A stretch of 64,000 nt of DNA from Dicaeum eximium (lineage: Eukaryota > Chordata > Aves > Passeriformes > Dicaeidae), in contig VWZP01008557.1 of the NCBI GenBank assembly GCA_013396995.1, positions 186,001 to 250,000 on the forward strand, written 5' to 3'. Shown one piece after another: positions 1 through 10,918 of the stretch. The notes under the pieces were generated by a model, which was not told where the DNA came from, did no database searches, and was given only the letters and a program-made list of their open reading frames with translations. Numbering within the stretch: position 1 is the stretch's first letter; each line of letters begins with the position of its first letter. The translations under genes were made by a program, and so were the position numbers.

Positions 1-2150
1 CTTGGCAAAATGAGGTAATGTACATTTCATAGAAGATTATTTTCTTTAGTACAGCAGTATAGAATAATTAATAAAATATATAATTATAATGATTTTCTCT
101 AGGAGATATAAAGAGGTTTCTGCTTTAGACTTCTTTGCTGAGAGGCTTCAGAAAAATTTTTTTTCTGAAAGCATAGACATCTTGCTAAAAACTGAGATCT
201 ATGGTAAATTTGCATAAACAAAGTCTGGCATCTTGTCATCACACAGGCACAGCTTACAGAACAGTACCAGTAGGAGCACCCTTTCCTTGTTCTTCAGTCA
301 CATGTTATTCAGTATTGCTGTTCACAGGAGAGGGATGGAATGTTATTCCAACTGTTGAAAAGCAAATAGGTGCAGTGCAAGCTGTTTGTGTATAGCTTGT
401 GTATCAATAGAGTATCCAAGTGACAGTAATACAGAATTGCAGACTCACCTTTTTCACGTTTCAAAACAAACAGTTCAATATTAGTTGAGTCAGACTTTCC
501 CTTAAAAGTTTTTTTTGTGTGTCTAGTGAATGAATATTCTAGTAGTCTGCATAGAGTACTAGAATTTTCCTGCCTCTGCATGCAATTCAAGTTCTCTTTA
601 CTGTTTCAGCAAGAGCACTCAGTAACAATTACTTAAAATTGTTGTTCTTGTTATGAATACCTTGCCCCCATTATAATTTATTTGTGACTTTCTGAAATTA
701 CTATTGTCTAGAATTCTACTAGTGTCATTTCTCTCCCAGTATGAATGTGTTTCGTTTAAAGCTTGAACACGAAAGATGAGCAATCTCTGAAGAATTTGGA
801 GGAAAGTACATTCCCTTTTGTTTTTCTTTTGCTCTTTTGCATTACATTAAGAAGGATATTTGAAAAGGTGTCATTTGACATAGAAAGTTTTCACTGAGAA
901 ACAGTGAACCTTGGAGAAAGAAGTATTTCCTATACCATGTTGTAATTCTAAACTTCAGAATATGAAACAGTCATTTAAAAATGCACTGCAGCTTAATAAC
1001 TAACCCTGCAGAGAGGGATAAAGTTGGAAGTAGTTGTGGAATTCTTGTGATGGCAATTAGTTTTCTTCAAGGAAGAACTACAGATTTCATTGTACATTTG
1101 TGCTTATTTGTTCTTTTAATTCATGTTACTGAGCTTCCCCTCAAATTTGTGCCTCTCAAGACTTTCTCTTACCATTCCATAATTACCCAATCTCCTGGTT
1201 TACAACAAAAGCAGGCTGCATTTCTTCTTACTCCTCTTTATGCCCTCTCTCCCTCTACAAAGTATATTCAGTCTTAAGCTGCGCCAAGGGAAATGTAGGT
1301 TAGATATTAGGAAAAAGTTTTCTACAGAAAGAGTGATCAAGTATTGGAATAGTCTGCCTGGGGAGGTGGTGGAGTCACCATCCCTGGATGTGTTTAAAAA
1401 GAGACTGGATGTGGCACTGGGTGCCATGGTTTAGTTGAGGTGTTGGGGCTGGGTTGAACTTGATGATCTTGAAGGTCTCTTCCAACCTGGTGATTCTGTG
1501 ATTCATTTGGCTGCCTGCTGTTGTGACAGATGTGTACCAGTGGCACTTACTGGTAAATGCCAACTGGATGTGGGCATTAGCCACTCCCCCCCTTCTGACC
1601 CTGCCTGTTGGTTACATTTTGGCATTCACTCTTCCTGCTGTCCTTTCTGTACCCAGTAATTGTGGTTTTATTTCTTTTGTTTCTCTGTACACAGACAAAG
1701 ATTATTTCGAAATCCCTTGCTTCTCTCCAGAGACCCATCTTCATTATATCTTTTTTTCCCCTTTCATGTCATGTTTATGAATTAAGTTCAGTCCAGGGCA
1801 TAGAGATAATACATTTCTTGGCTGGGCTGCTCTAAAATGAATAGGAAAATCTGTTTCTGGTTCTAAAAGCTTTTCTTTATTGCATCATGAGCAGAAGAAA
1901 GGCAAGAATGTAAAAAAAGCAAGGGAGTACCTGACACCTGTGTGAGAGTGCTCTCATTGCTATTCTTTAGTTGGCTGAGTGCACAAGGAGAGTCAATGTC
2001 AGCTTTGTGCCTCCTTTTGGAGACAGTGGTGTAGTTTGGCTGATGAATTTTTAACTGTTAGGAGTACCCAGCCAGAGTAAATAGATGATACCTGGAACTT
2101 CTTTGAGAGGCTTTCATGGATATTTCATTTATATTTCATATGTTTCAAAG
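1..2150 (+). other. GRK4: GRK4 intron (3' part), with a CR1 fragment
   Basis: This is non-coding AT-rich sequence upstream of the first recognisable GRK4 exon. I looked for the preceding conserved kinase-tail exon (ATGCVSIPWQ-like) and did not find it, so it lies left of the window. The only recognisable element is the CR1 fragment at about 1278-1505. The short open frames here show no family resemblance. Confidence 0.7.
1278..1505 (+). mobile_element. CR1 LINE 3'-end fragment
   Basis: The segment reads like the 3' end of an avian CR1 retrotransposon: a 'gaatagtctgcctggggagg' block, a 'ccctggatgtgtttaaaaag' block, 'gacttgatgatctt'-like and 'ggtctcttccaacc' blocks, and a terminal 'gattctgtgattc', the short 3' repeat typical of CR1. 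It is 5'-truncated, as most CR1 copies are, and lies in the sense orientation inside the GRK4 intron. It encodes no intact protein. Confidence 0.9.
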
Positions 2151-2273
2151 ATGATTGAAACGGGATGCTTTGAAGATATCAATGCATATGAAACTGATGG
2201 TACTGTGTCACCAGACAGAGAGAAGTCTCCTAAGCCAAAGAGAGGCTTCTTTCACAGACTTTTTAGTGGAGAG
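2151..2273 (+). CDS. GRK4: GRK4 penultimate coding exon (C-terminal extension of a GRK)
   Basis: The exon has 41 codons in phase 0, flanked by ...tttcaaag and gtaagg. It starts with MIETGCFEDIN, the conserved segment that follows the kinase domain in the GRK4/5/6 subfamily. It ends with KPKRGFFHRLFSGE, matching the RGFF-RLF amphipathic membrane-binding helix of GRK4 (GRK5 and GRK6 have KKGLLQRLF). GRKs phosphorylate agonist-occupied G-protein-coupled receptors, which then recruit arrestin; this part of the tail binds membrane. The assignment to GRK4 rather than GRK5 or GRK6 rests on RGFF-RLF and on position: GRK4 lies directly upstream of HTT, same strand, in other vertebrates. The kinase domain is outside the window. 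Confidence 0.87.
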
Positions 2274-3709
2274 GTAAGGGCATTTATTTTCTTTCATAAG
2301 AAAATTAAATTCCATTGTTTTTTTTTTTTATTTATTTGTGACAGGAAAATCTATCATAAGTTGCTCACTGCATACTGAAACTAATGAAATCTGTTTTGTT
2401 ATGGCTTTGGCCCTCCACTGCATTTCAGAAATTATGGCAATCCCTGTAACTCCAGGAAGCTTTCCTACCTTAGCATTCTGTCCTCCTCTAGTTGCCTGGG
2501 AAAAAGGTAGTGGGTTCTGTTAAAAGCTATGCTATAGATCTTCCTTTCCTAAAGAGATTAATTTGGGTCTTGCTTCTTATATATTTTACCATTTTAATTG
2601 AAAACTGTGTACATCTCTTCAGAGATAATTGAGGCCCTGTGTAAAAGCTAGTAATAAATAAGTTAATAAGAAAAAAAAAAGTATCTATCAAATAAATAAG
2701 TAAATAAGTAGATATCCCCAAAATAAATGAGAAGCACCACAAAACAAATGTTAAAATATCTTAGGCAGTTTAATGCCTTCACCAACATAACGACATAATA
2801 GATCTTTCCCAGCCTTTTCTTACACACAGACTTCTACTCTTTAGTAGAAGAATTTCCTGTTCAGAGAACTGAGTATCTACCACCTAGAAGACACATCATG
2901 TATTGTAATTGTTTACAGGATGTAAGAAGTAGACTATTTGTAAAGGTTTGCAGTTGAAGATGTTATATACAATTCTGCTTGCTCAGTATGCCTGCACTTG
3001 GAGAGGAATTATCTTGAGAAGCTTGAGTATATTCCAATAGTGAACACTTGGGTAGAAATTAGTTTTGCTTTCAAGCAGAAATGGAATTTTAAAATTGCTA
3101 GGTGCATATTGTTAAGTAGCCACAGCAAGGCCGTGTATTAAAATTGCATGAAGAAATTTTTTGTCTTCAGCTGGCAATTCACCTTTCTAAAATGATACAA
3201 TGCTAATGGAATGTATAATAGTACTGTCATTTTTAGTTCACATTTTCAAATATGCTTTTCCCCCACTTTGAGTAATGGAACAGAAGGGAGGGTTGAGTGT
3301 ATTAATAGTCTCACATAGCTAAAGTTAAAGCTTGTGTCCTACTGTAGTCTTTTCCAGCCAAAGATCAGCAGGATTCATACTGTCCCAAGATATGGTTCAA
3401 TGTATTGAGAAGAAGTCTGAAAAAATGAATATGGTTTGAGAATTTTCAGTTGGTTTTGAACTAATAGGACTGCAGTGAAATTGTCTTGTGAAGTTAAAAG
3501 AAGGAAAAAACTTGAATTCAATTTTAACAACTTGAGATTTGGGGTTGAGATTGTGGATTCCTTTGAGTTTCCCAAAGCATTTAGTTAGGGTGGAGTAAAA
3601 TGTGCTGGAAAAAGGCCCATACCCCCAGCCTTTTTCTGCCCCATAAAACACACAAATAAACAATAGTATTAGTTCTGCAGCTGAGTTGTCTGTTTGTCTT
3701 CTCTTCCAG

Positions 3710-3763
3710 GTCTGCTTTAAATCTGATTGCAGTGATGATGAGCAGGAGTCCTCCAGACTTTAA
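3710..3763 (+). CDS. GRK4: GRK4 last coding exon and stop
   Basis: The acceptor ctcttccag precedes 17 codons and TAA. The tail reads VCFKSDCSDDEQESSRL. Two cysteines are candidate palmitoylation sites, as in GRK4 and GRK6. The CSDxE...RL pattern is close to the GRK6 tail I remember (CSDSEEE...TRL) and unlike the human GRK4 tail, which ends in Cys. The terminal S-R-L fits a class I PDZ ligand (S/T-x-hydrophobic). The intron before it spans 2274-3709 and shows nothing else recognisable. Confidence 0.82.
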   Translation, partial: VCFKSDCSDDEQESSRL

Positions 3764-4790
3764 ATCATTTTATGCTCATCAGAAAGGATGAGCAAACGTT
3801 AAATGTTTTATATCTCTGTAGCAAATTGTATTATATATATTTTTTATCTGAGTTCAAGGATTTTTGTACATTTGTACTTCATTTGTTTTAAGATGTATAT
3901 TTTCACTAAAGCTTAATTGTACAAAAAGCAATGAGTGCCATTTGAGTGAGTGTGTTTCTGTATGTATTTGATTTATCTTGATTTCATTTTTTTCCCAGTG
4001 GAATGAATCTAGAAATACTAAAAGGATTTTAAAGCACAGAGATAGTATCTATGGCATCACTGTAACTTGACTTTGTATGCTTCTGGTAAAACTCTTCTTG
4101 ATCATTAGGATCTTTATTAGCAGTTTTTTTAACTTTAAAATTGATGTACTGATAAATTTAATAATTCTGTTATTATCCAGCAGCATGGCAGTGCTATTAC
4201 CTAACCTATCTCTCAAGCAACTGCTAAGAAAAAAAAAAAAGGAATTCAGTGCATGGTGGCCAGCTATTAGGAATTGCTCTTTATTATCAGGCTCTGTAGA
4301 ATCTCTTTCTGTGTTTCTGTATAAAAAGAACTTTGAACATTTAGCTTAATCCTGAAGCTGAAGTATCCCATTCTTCTCTTTTCTACCCATTTTACACATC
4401 CTCTCCATAGTTTCTTGGCATGAACCATGCAAGTCAATCTATGCCAAAATTTTATAACTATATTTTAAAAACTTTGCCTTTACTGAAAGGATTTGTTTTT
4501 ACCTGTGGGGACACGGGTTTATTTTATTTTCTGTAAATGAAATAGTTTCTAACTCCATGTAGGATGTTACAGTTTTATAATGGGTTAAAAAACAAAGCAT
4601 GGGCTCTTCTGACTAATGTCTTCTCTGCTTATGTTGTAATGTGCAATGTTCTAGGGTTGACAGTGATCACTGCCATTGGGGGAAGGGCAAGGTAGCATTA
4701 AGTATTGAATTTAATTGTGTAAGTATTTTTTTTCTTATAGCCTTTTAAAACAGAAACATTAAAACATTCCTTTAATGATTGCTTAATACA
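3764..4790 (+). other. GRK4: Probable GRK4 3' UTR
   Basis: AT-rich sequence follows the GRK4 stop. No AATAAA occurs soon after it. The first plausible variant signal I see is ATTAAA at 4758-4763, giving a 3' UTR of about 1 kb; the first canonical AATAAA is at 7543-7548. The end point is therefore a guess, and 3' end sequencing would be needed to settle it. Confidence 0.35.
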
Positions 4791-6394
4791 GATGTGGAGC
4801 TGGTATTGAAGTTTGTTATGATTATCTGATATCCATTAGTAAAACTGACAAAAGCTGCTTGAAGGTAGGCACACTTCCATTCTTCTGGACTCACAGTACG
4901 TCAGACCCTTTATTTTGTAAAGTTTCTAGTAAAACTATTCATCTGGGTAGGAGAGTCAATTTAAAGAGCACATTTCATTAAGAGCCTCTTCTGTTTTCAA
5001 AACTGAGTTGGGTACTTGAAATATAATGGAATGCCTTTGGAGTTGGAGACATGATTTTAGTTTCATATTTTGTTCTGTATTCTGAAGATTTGTCTCAACT
5101 GTGCATGCATTTTTTTCCTTTCAAATCTCTGGGGCACCAACCAGACCACACATGTCTAGTATACATAAGAGCAACTGAATACCCCCACCTCAAAAAGGTC
5201 TCTCTTGTGATCTGCAGAACCAGTGGAAGAAACTTGAGCTGCTTCTGAGAAACTCACAAGATATATTTGATACTCAAACCTATCATCAGGTTTTAATTCA
5301 CGGTATTTGGTCTCTAAAGACAAAGTTTCAATGGATTAGAATTTGAAAAAAATGGAAAACCAGTGTATTGCAAAACTCTACTGGGGCTCATCTGGTGTCT
5401 CTCTGAAATTGTTCCTCTTGGCTACTGTGCCACAAAAATGAGAAATGAGACTATTTTCCTGTGTTTTCAGTGCATATTTCCTCCAGTCTAAAACAGCACA
5501 CAAGACAGCAAAATTACTCTTGTAGAGAGTACAAAGGGAGAAATTGGCAGAGGGAGAGAGAGTTTGAATGAATTACTGGAATATGGTCTGATGTAATAGT
5601 GAAGGGATGGGAGGCTTGACAGAAATATCTCAAGTCAGGGTGTTGGCTAGAACCATTATGTGTGAGACAATGAGCTGGCAGTCTGACCCGACCCTCTTTA
5701 TTTTGTACCACAGCAATAGAAGAACTCTAAAAAGATGGGAATGGAAGAATGGAAAAATAACAAAAGTGTTTTATAAATACCTACGTGGTTGGAAAAGTCA
5801 TTGTTTCTCTAATTAAGGGGTTTGAATTTTTAAGATCTTAGGCTTGCTGTCCTGTGGCAAAGGTGACTGCACCAACACCAGACATGCAGAGTGACAGTCT
5901 GGATTTAATGTCCATGTAGAGTAACTTGAAATTTGGGCAAGAATACCACAGACACAAGGTGAAAAATTTTTATGAAGAAAATACAGGAATTGCTTTTAAC
6001 AAACTAAAAAAAAAATCTGAAAATCTATTTATCACGTATTTCAAGTTTTCTTTCTGTATGGGATGGAGAGGAGTCTTAAGTTAAAAAAAAGATAAAATCA
6101 GCTTCTCTGTTTTGGAGTGTTGAGGTTTAACACATATTTTCCAGGAATCTGTGAAGAAAGAAGGCTAAATGAAGAGAAAAGGGAATTTGTTCCTAAGAAG
6201 TGGTTATTTACATGTCCGCTTCTTTGGACAAAGGAACTCCTTGTAAAAAAGTGAAAATTTGTTTGTTTTTATAAAGTTGTACTTAGTTTAATTTCACGTT
6301 TTTTCTTAAGTTCAGAATAGTGCTATTGAATTGTTTTTGAGTGAGTACGTTTGCAGGATTACAACCTAAATTCCATTGGGTTTTTGGGGTCTCC

Positions 6395-6422
6395 TTTTTT
6401 TTTTTTTTTTTTTTTTTTTTTT
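6395..6422 (+). repeat. T28 homopolymer
   Basis: An uninterrupted run of 28 T is present. The flanks show no recognisable retroelement tail, so its origin is unclear. Its length is prone to sequencing and replication slippage error. Confidence 0.9.
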
Positions 6423-8706
6423 GGTTAATTGATTGGTTCTTCCCCGATCGGCTCAAGATGGCATTATTGTACTATAAATTTGCCCCTTTTGGCTAGGAAT
6501 ACAAGCACATAATAGTGACTACATCTTATCTGATGTGAATCCCCTGAAAATTTGGAAAAAACAAGGAACTGGAAAGATCAGCAATCAGCATAAGTCTCCT
6601 TACACAGTACACGGAGGGGAAGATATTATGCTGTTTAATCTAAGGTGACTAACATTGGTTGAAGGTCTTTACTGGAGTATTAGGAGCTTGAATATGCATC
6701 TTGAAAGAAGGGAAAGGCTAAGGAGAGGGGAGAACACCTGAAAGCAAAATATCATGGTGCAAGAAATTTAACATGAACTTCACTCTTGATTTTTTTTTTT
6801 TGTTTGTTTTAGGACAAAACTGGGACAAAGAAGGGGGAAAATAGCAGGTTGTGTTTACTGATTATGTAGCCTTTTACTTCCATGAAACTGTTGGGGTGGG
6901 ATGGGGGAAGCTAACATAACTTCTTGTAATTCAGCATGACTTCATTCTCTAGACCCACACACTAGAAGGCTTTAATAGCAGTGAGACAATCCAATGTTCT
7001 ACTGGTGCAAGGTTTGGAAAGACCTATGGAATTCCACGGAGTTATTTGCATGAGATCACCCCCCCTTTCCTGTGGCGTGTTTTTCCAAGCATTTGTGTAT
7101 GTAAATTTTCAAGTCTGCTTGTATGTACCTCAAACCTTTCTATTTAGCTCAAAATTCAGAAACTGTGAAACAATGTACCAGTGTCCTATTGGTTTACTTA
7201 ATGCTTTCCAATGTTTTGACCAGCAGAAGAGAATATTCATGCCTCAGGGTTGTTTTTTTCTATTAAAAAGCTGTCAGCTTCCCCCTGCCCCCTGAGATGT
7301 GTTCATAATAGAGATTGTGTTGTTTCTGGATTATAACAACAACAGAACAATCTCAGCTGAAAAGATGAGCACTTAAAACTAATAGTAAATAGGAAAAAGC
7401 CTGTGGTATGTCTGTGATAACAAGATGTTATTGACAAACCTTAACCTTTAATAGCTTGTCTCATTTTTTTTTCCCCCTAAATCATTCTTAAACAGTTGTC
7501 CTGAATGTTTTTGAGTATGAAAGAGCATTATCTCCAAATCAGAATAAAATTGTCTAGGTTATAAATCAATGATAGAAGCTATTAAAACCAACTAACAATC
7601 CATTCTTAGAATGCACTTCAATAATTTTTCAAACTACACTGATGTAAGAATGTTTTCATTGCCATTTGGACAAACAGAGAATAATTGTTTACAATTTAGC
7701 ATTATATGAATATAACATTGGAATTATCTTCATTTTAGTATAGATTTTCAGAAAACACTTAGTAAATTAAATTTGAATTATTGGAAAGCGTCTTCAAGCT
7801 GAAGTCGTATTTACTTTGATTAGAATTACTCACCTGGCTTATTCTGGTGATGATGTCTCTTCTGCTGAATGAACAATTCTTTTTTATTTTATAATTGTTC
7901 TTGTGGTGTAACTTAAGTTTTGCACATGAGATTTCCCATGATCCAGTTGTGTCCAAAACACCAGAATTCTTTCCAAGCATAGGAAGCTGACTGTTAAATG
8001 TGATGTGTTACTTCCAGCATCTCTAAACCACTGACTGTTCTTGTGTGAGCTGTTTTCCTGGATGTTCTAGCATTGTAATTCCTGAAATAAAAGCAAAACA
8101 CTGCCACATAACTCAACCACATGTATTACTGTCTAATGTGATTTCTTTACCATGTCCATCATGGTAGCTGGGATAGAAAAAAAAGAAAATTGTAATTAAA
8201 ATAAATTTCCAATTTCTTGAAGCAGAAAATGTCTACTGCATAGTGTAAGCTTTTTACCACTGTAAGATAGTTGAATTCAGGAAAAAATGCCCTAGTTCTG
8301 CTCTACTGGTTCCATTGATACCTTATCCATGGTCTGAATCTAGATTTCTGCATAAATTTCCATGTGAAAAAACAAAATTATTGGGATGGGCTGTTTTTCA
8401 TTAGCACATTTATTGTAATTTTATAACATGAGTTGAAGGACAAAGCCCCCGAATGCTCTACAAAAGGGCTTCAAATTCAATGACCTTAAAACGATATAAC
8501 CGTGCTGTGACATATTGCAGATTATCCGTGCATATGCCAAACCACATGGGCCAGCAGTCTCCTGGAACAGTACCAATTACCTGCTGAATTGTTCATGGAA
8601 GTGCAGAAATGCTGGCCAAAGTGGGACTTCAGGATAGGGTGAAAAATATTCTTGACATGCTCTTCTTAAAAACTTTAAATCAAGAGGTAGAGACAAGGTA
8701 AGAGCT

Positions 8707-8775
8707 TGGTTTTTTGTTTGGTTTTTTTTGTTTGTTTGGTTGGGGTTTTTTTGTTTTGGTTTGGTTTTTTTTTCC
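8707..8775 (+). repeat. T/G-rich low-complexity tract
   Basis: Runs of T are separated by GG or G in imperfect TTTGG/TTTTG units. This is a simple-sequence tract with no coding content. Confidence 0.8.
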
Positions 8776-9182
8776 TCCTGGAGGCTGAGATTAATTAGCT
8801 GTCATCCCCTAAATTTCAGCTAATCTTTTAGGTATGCACTGTTAATTGGAACTTCATTTTTCTTTGAGGTAATGCCGACTTGACAAAAACGTTTGCTCTC
8901 TAATCCTGCCTTGCTTTTTCTTGCCCCTTGCCTGGTTTACACTGCTTTATTTTTGCCAGTTTGTGGGGCAGCTCAGTGACACGATCCACGCAAAACCAGG
9001 GAGCACTCAGTTCGGACTGGGAGAACCTACTGATAAAGCGTTCACCAAAGGAAAACTCGACACCCTGAGTCACCTTCCCGTTATCTCAGCTCACAGCTAC
9101 TGAGCCTCTCAGCGCCGATGGAGCTCGGCAGAACAAAGAGCAGCGAGGCTGTGGGCAGGCACTGCCTTGGCGCTCCCGCCCG

Positions 9183-9192
9183 TGACTCAGCA
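9183..9192 (+). promoter_or_regulatory. Maf/Nrf2/AP-1-like motif
   Basis: TGACTCAGCA fits both the AP-1 core (TGACTCA) and a small-Maf/Nrf2 antioxidant-response element (TGACnnnGC). It lies about 1.5 kb upstream of the HTT CpG island in a locally GC-richer patch. A single ten-base match is weak evidence. Confidence 0.25.
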
Positions 9193-10470
9193 GCCCACAG
9201 GGGACCGGCACACTTTGATCCAAAGCTGCAAAACAGCCTTGCGAGGCCTGCCTTGGTCGGTGGCTTGTTTAATCTTTGGTAGGAGCTTATGCTCTTTTAC
9301 TGCGCTTAAATTTATTTCAAAGTGTGGAGTGGCACATGCACAGAGTGTGCAGTATTCCAACTCTGCTGTCATCTTTTATCATGTATCATGTGCTAAATAA
9401 AAAATTGATGATTGTCCACATGTTCCAGAGAAACGTTTCAGCAAGCTTTATCATAAAATAATCGGGAGAAACACTGGTTTTACCTTACGAGCTCACGTTT
9501 TGTAGTATTTCTATAATGAAATAAGGTTTTGCTTTAAGTTGAATTGCTTTCAGGACTAAGGATAGGTTTCCTTTCAGAAGACTGTTTGGAATAGTTTGTC
9601 TTTTATTAACATGCTAATAACGTTAACTGGCAGAACACTGTTCTAGTGAGTATTTAGCAAGAGTGTGATCTATGACTTCTGTTGGCCTGAATATTCAGAG
9701 ACATGACCTTTACTTCATTTCTTCATGTCTGCTAACAATAACCAAGCTGAATTACTGGAAATTTATTTTCTTACAAGTTCCAAGAGCTGTTCTCAATTTT
9801 TTTTTTTTCTGGAACCAGTTCCATGTGCATGAGACAAGCTGAATTGCCAGTTCTTATCAGCTGTCATTTAAAGTCTGTATTAACAAGTAGATATATTAAA
9901 ATCAGTGGTTGCAATTGGAAACTTCACAATACTGTTGATTTTTTCTAAGTGTTTAGTAATCGAATCAATGATGTAAATATTCTATACTGCCTCTCTTGTA
10001 TCCTGTATGTTTAATATGTGTGCGCAAGCAGTATCGCCTGATAAAGCAGGTCCACACTCAGGAGAGGAGCGCTGAAAGGCCAGCACGTACGCTGCCAAGT
10101 TTTAAGTGTCCTGTTCCTGTAAGAGTCCGTGCAGCCCAAAATAAAACCGGAGTGCCGGCAGCGCCTTTGGCCGCCACTTGTGCCGAGGGGGCTGGCGCGT
10201 TACCTGCTGTGACACGCGGCCACAGAGCGGCTGCTCCTGCCTTGCTGGGCCGGTCCGAGCGGTGCCGCTGAGAACGCGGCTCCCCGCGGGGCAGTGCCGG
10301 GGCTGCCAGAGGCTCCCAGGGCCGGTTCCCCGCCCGCGGCAGCGCTGCCACCCCTGGCCGGGCCCGGTCCTGCCCGGCCCTGCCCGGAGCCGAACGCGGC
10401 CCCCGTGCGCCACCGCCGCTGCCGACAGGGGGCGCCGCAAAGCAGAGCACGGCCACCCCGGCACGCAGAG

Positions 10471-10495
10471 AGGGGCGGGGCCTCATTCTGATTGG
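10471..10495 (+). promoter_or_regulatory. HTT: GC box plus inverted CCAAT box
   Basis: AGGGGCGGGG (10471-10480) fits an Sp1/KLF site, and CTGATTGG (10488-10495) is an inverted CCAAT box of the NF-Y type. They sit about 200 bases upstream of the inferred start region, a common spacing in TATA-less promoters. Confidence 0.5.
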
Positions 10496-10601
10496 CCAGA
10501 GCGCCTGTCGCTCTCACCGGTGCCCCGCCCCTTTCGCGGCCCGCGTGCCCCTGCGGGGTCCTACGTACAGGCGCGCGTGACGCCAGGCAGGTGGTGCCGT
10601 G

Positions 10602-10612
10602 TGCGCATGCGC
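10602..10612 (+). promoter_or_regulatory. HTT: NRF1 palindrome
   Basis: TGCGCATGCGC is a full match to the palindromic NRF1 site, common in TATA-less CpG-island promoters. It lies about 100 bases upstream of the YY1/uORF element. The ATG inside it is in frame with HTT but is probably upstream of the transcription start. Confidence 0.6.
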
Positions 10613-10645
10613 GGCCGAGCTCCGGGCCGGGACCCCGCTCCAGGA

Positions 10646-10671
10646 GGGGCGGGGCAGCGCCGGGGGCGGGG
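10646..10671 (+). promoter_or_regulatory. HTT: Paired GC boxes with a G-quadruplex motif
   Basis: Four G runs lie at 10646-10649, 10651-10654, 10662-10666 and 10668-10671 with loops of 1, 7 and 1 bases, which meets the usual G-quadruplex pattern. The same bases form two Sp1-type boxes. Transcription probably starts just downstream, between here and 10705. Confidence 0.55.
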
Positions 10672-10700
10672 CGCGCGCGCGGGGCCCGACGGGACGGATC

Positions 10701-10711
10701 CAAGATGGCGG
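10701..10711 (+). promoter_or_regulatory. HTT: YY1-type element overlapping the uORF start
   Basis: CAAGATGGCGG fits the YY1 consensus (AAnATGGCGGC) found just downstream of many CpG-island start sites. The human HTT 5' UTR, as I remember it, has a related TCCAAGATGG block at the matching place. Confidence 0.55.
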
Positions 10712-10773
10712 CGGGGCGGACGGGAGGCACCCGCGGACCCGAGCGGCGCCCGCCCCATTCATCGCGGCCGTGA
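10705..10773 (+). CDS. Upstream ORF in the HTT 5' UTR, 22 codons
   Basis: ATG (10705) to TGA (10771-10773) gives 22 codons, ending 145 bases before the HTT start and in a different frame from HTT. The human HTT leader carries a 21-codon uORF known to reduce huntingtin translation. The bird peptide shares its position, its length class, the CCAAGATGG start context and a GPE...PHS core near the end. The ATG has A at -3 (AAGATGG) and G at +4, a strong context. The inferred function is damping of HTT translation. Whether it is in the mRNA depends on the transcription start, which I place just upstream. Confidence 0.6.
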   Translation: MAAGRTGGTRGPERRPPHSSRP

Positions 10774-10918
10774 CGGGCCCGGGCCCGCGAGAGCGCCGGC
10801 AGAGCGCCGGGAGCGAGCCCGGGGGCAGCGGCAGCGGGACAGCGCTCGGACCCGCCAGGCGCCCCTGACTGGGCCGGTGGGAGCGCGGGCCGGTGCCGCC
10901 GGCGCGGGCGGAGCGGAC

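Larger units (their letters stand above)
4791..10130. other. Intergenic region GRK4-HTT
   Basis: No gene is supported on either strand; open frames are short and lack family resemblance or splice context. It contains a 28-base T tract (6395-6422), a T/G-rich simple region (about 8707-8775), and a patch of higher GC at about 8880-9300 with a Maf/AP-1-like motif. Part of the left side could still be GRK4 3' UTR. Confidence 0.6.

Noticed and set aside
1..2150. Search for an additional GRK4 exon
   Set aside because: Several AG-preceded open stretches were inspected, but none encodes the conserved GRK segment expected next upstream.
10178..10604. Further upstream part of the 281-codon frame leading into HTT
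   Set aside because: Lies over the promoter motifs and has GC-driven composition; no evidence it is transcribed.
10058..10730. Long open frames on the minus strand of the CpG island
   Set aside because: GC-rich DNA lacks stop codons on all frames; the proteins are Arg/Pro/Gly/Ala-rich with no family resemblance. An antisense RNA is possible but nothing here shows it.
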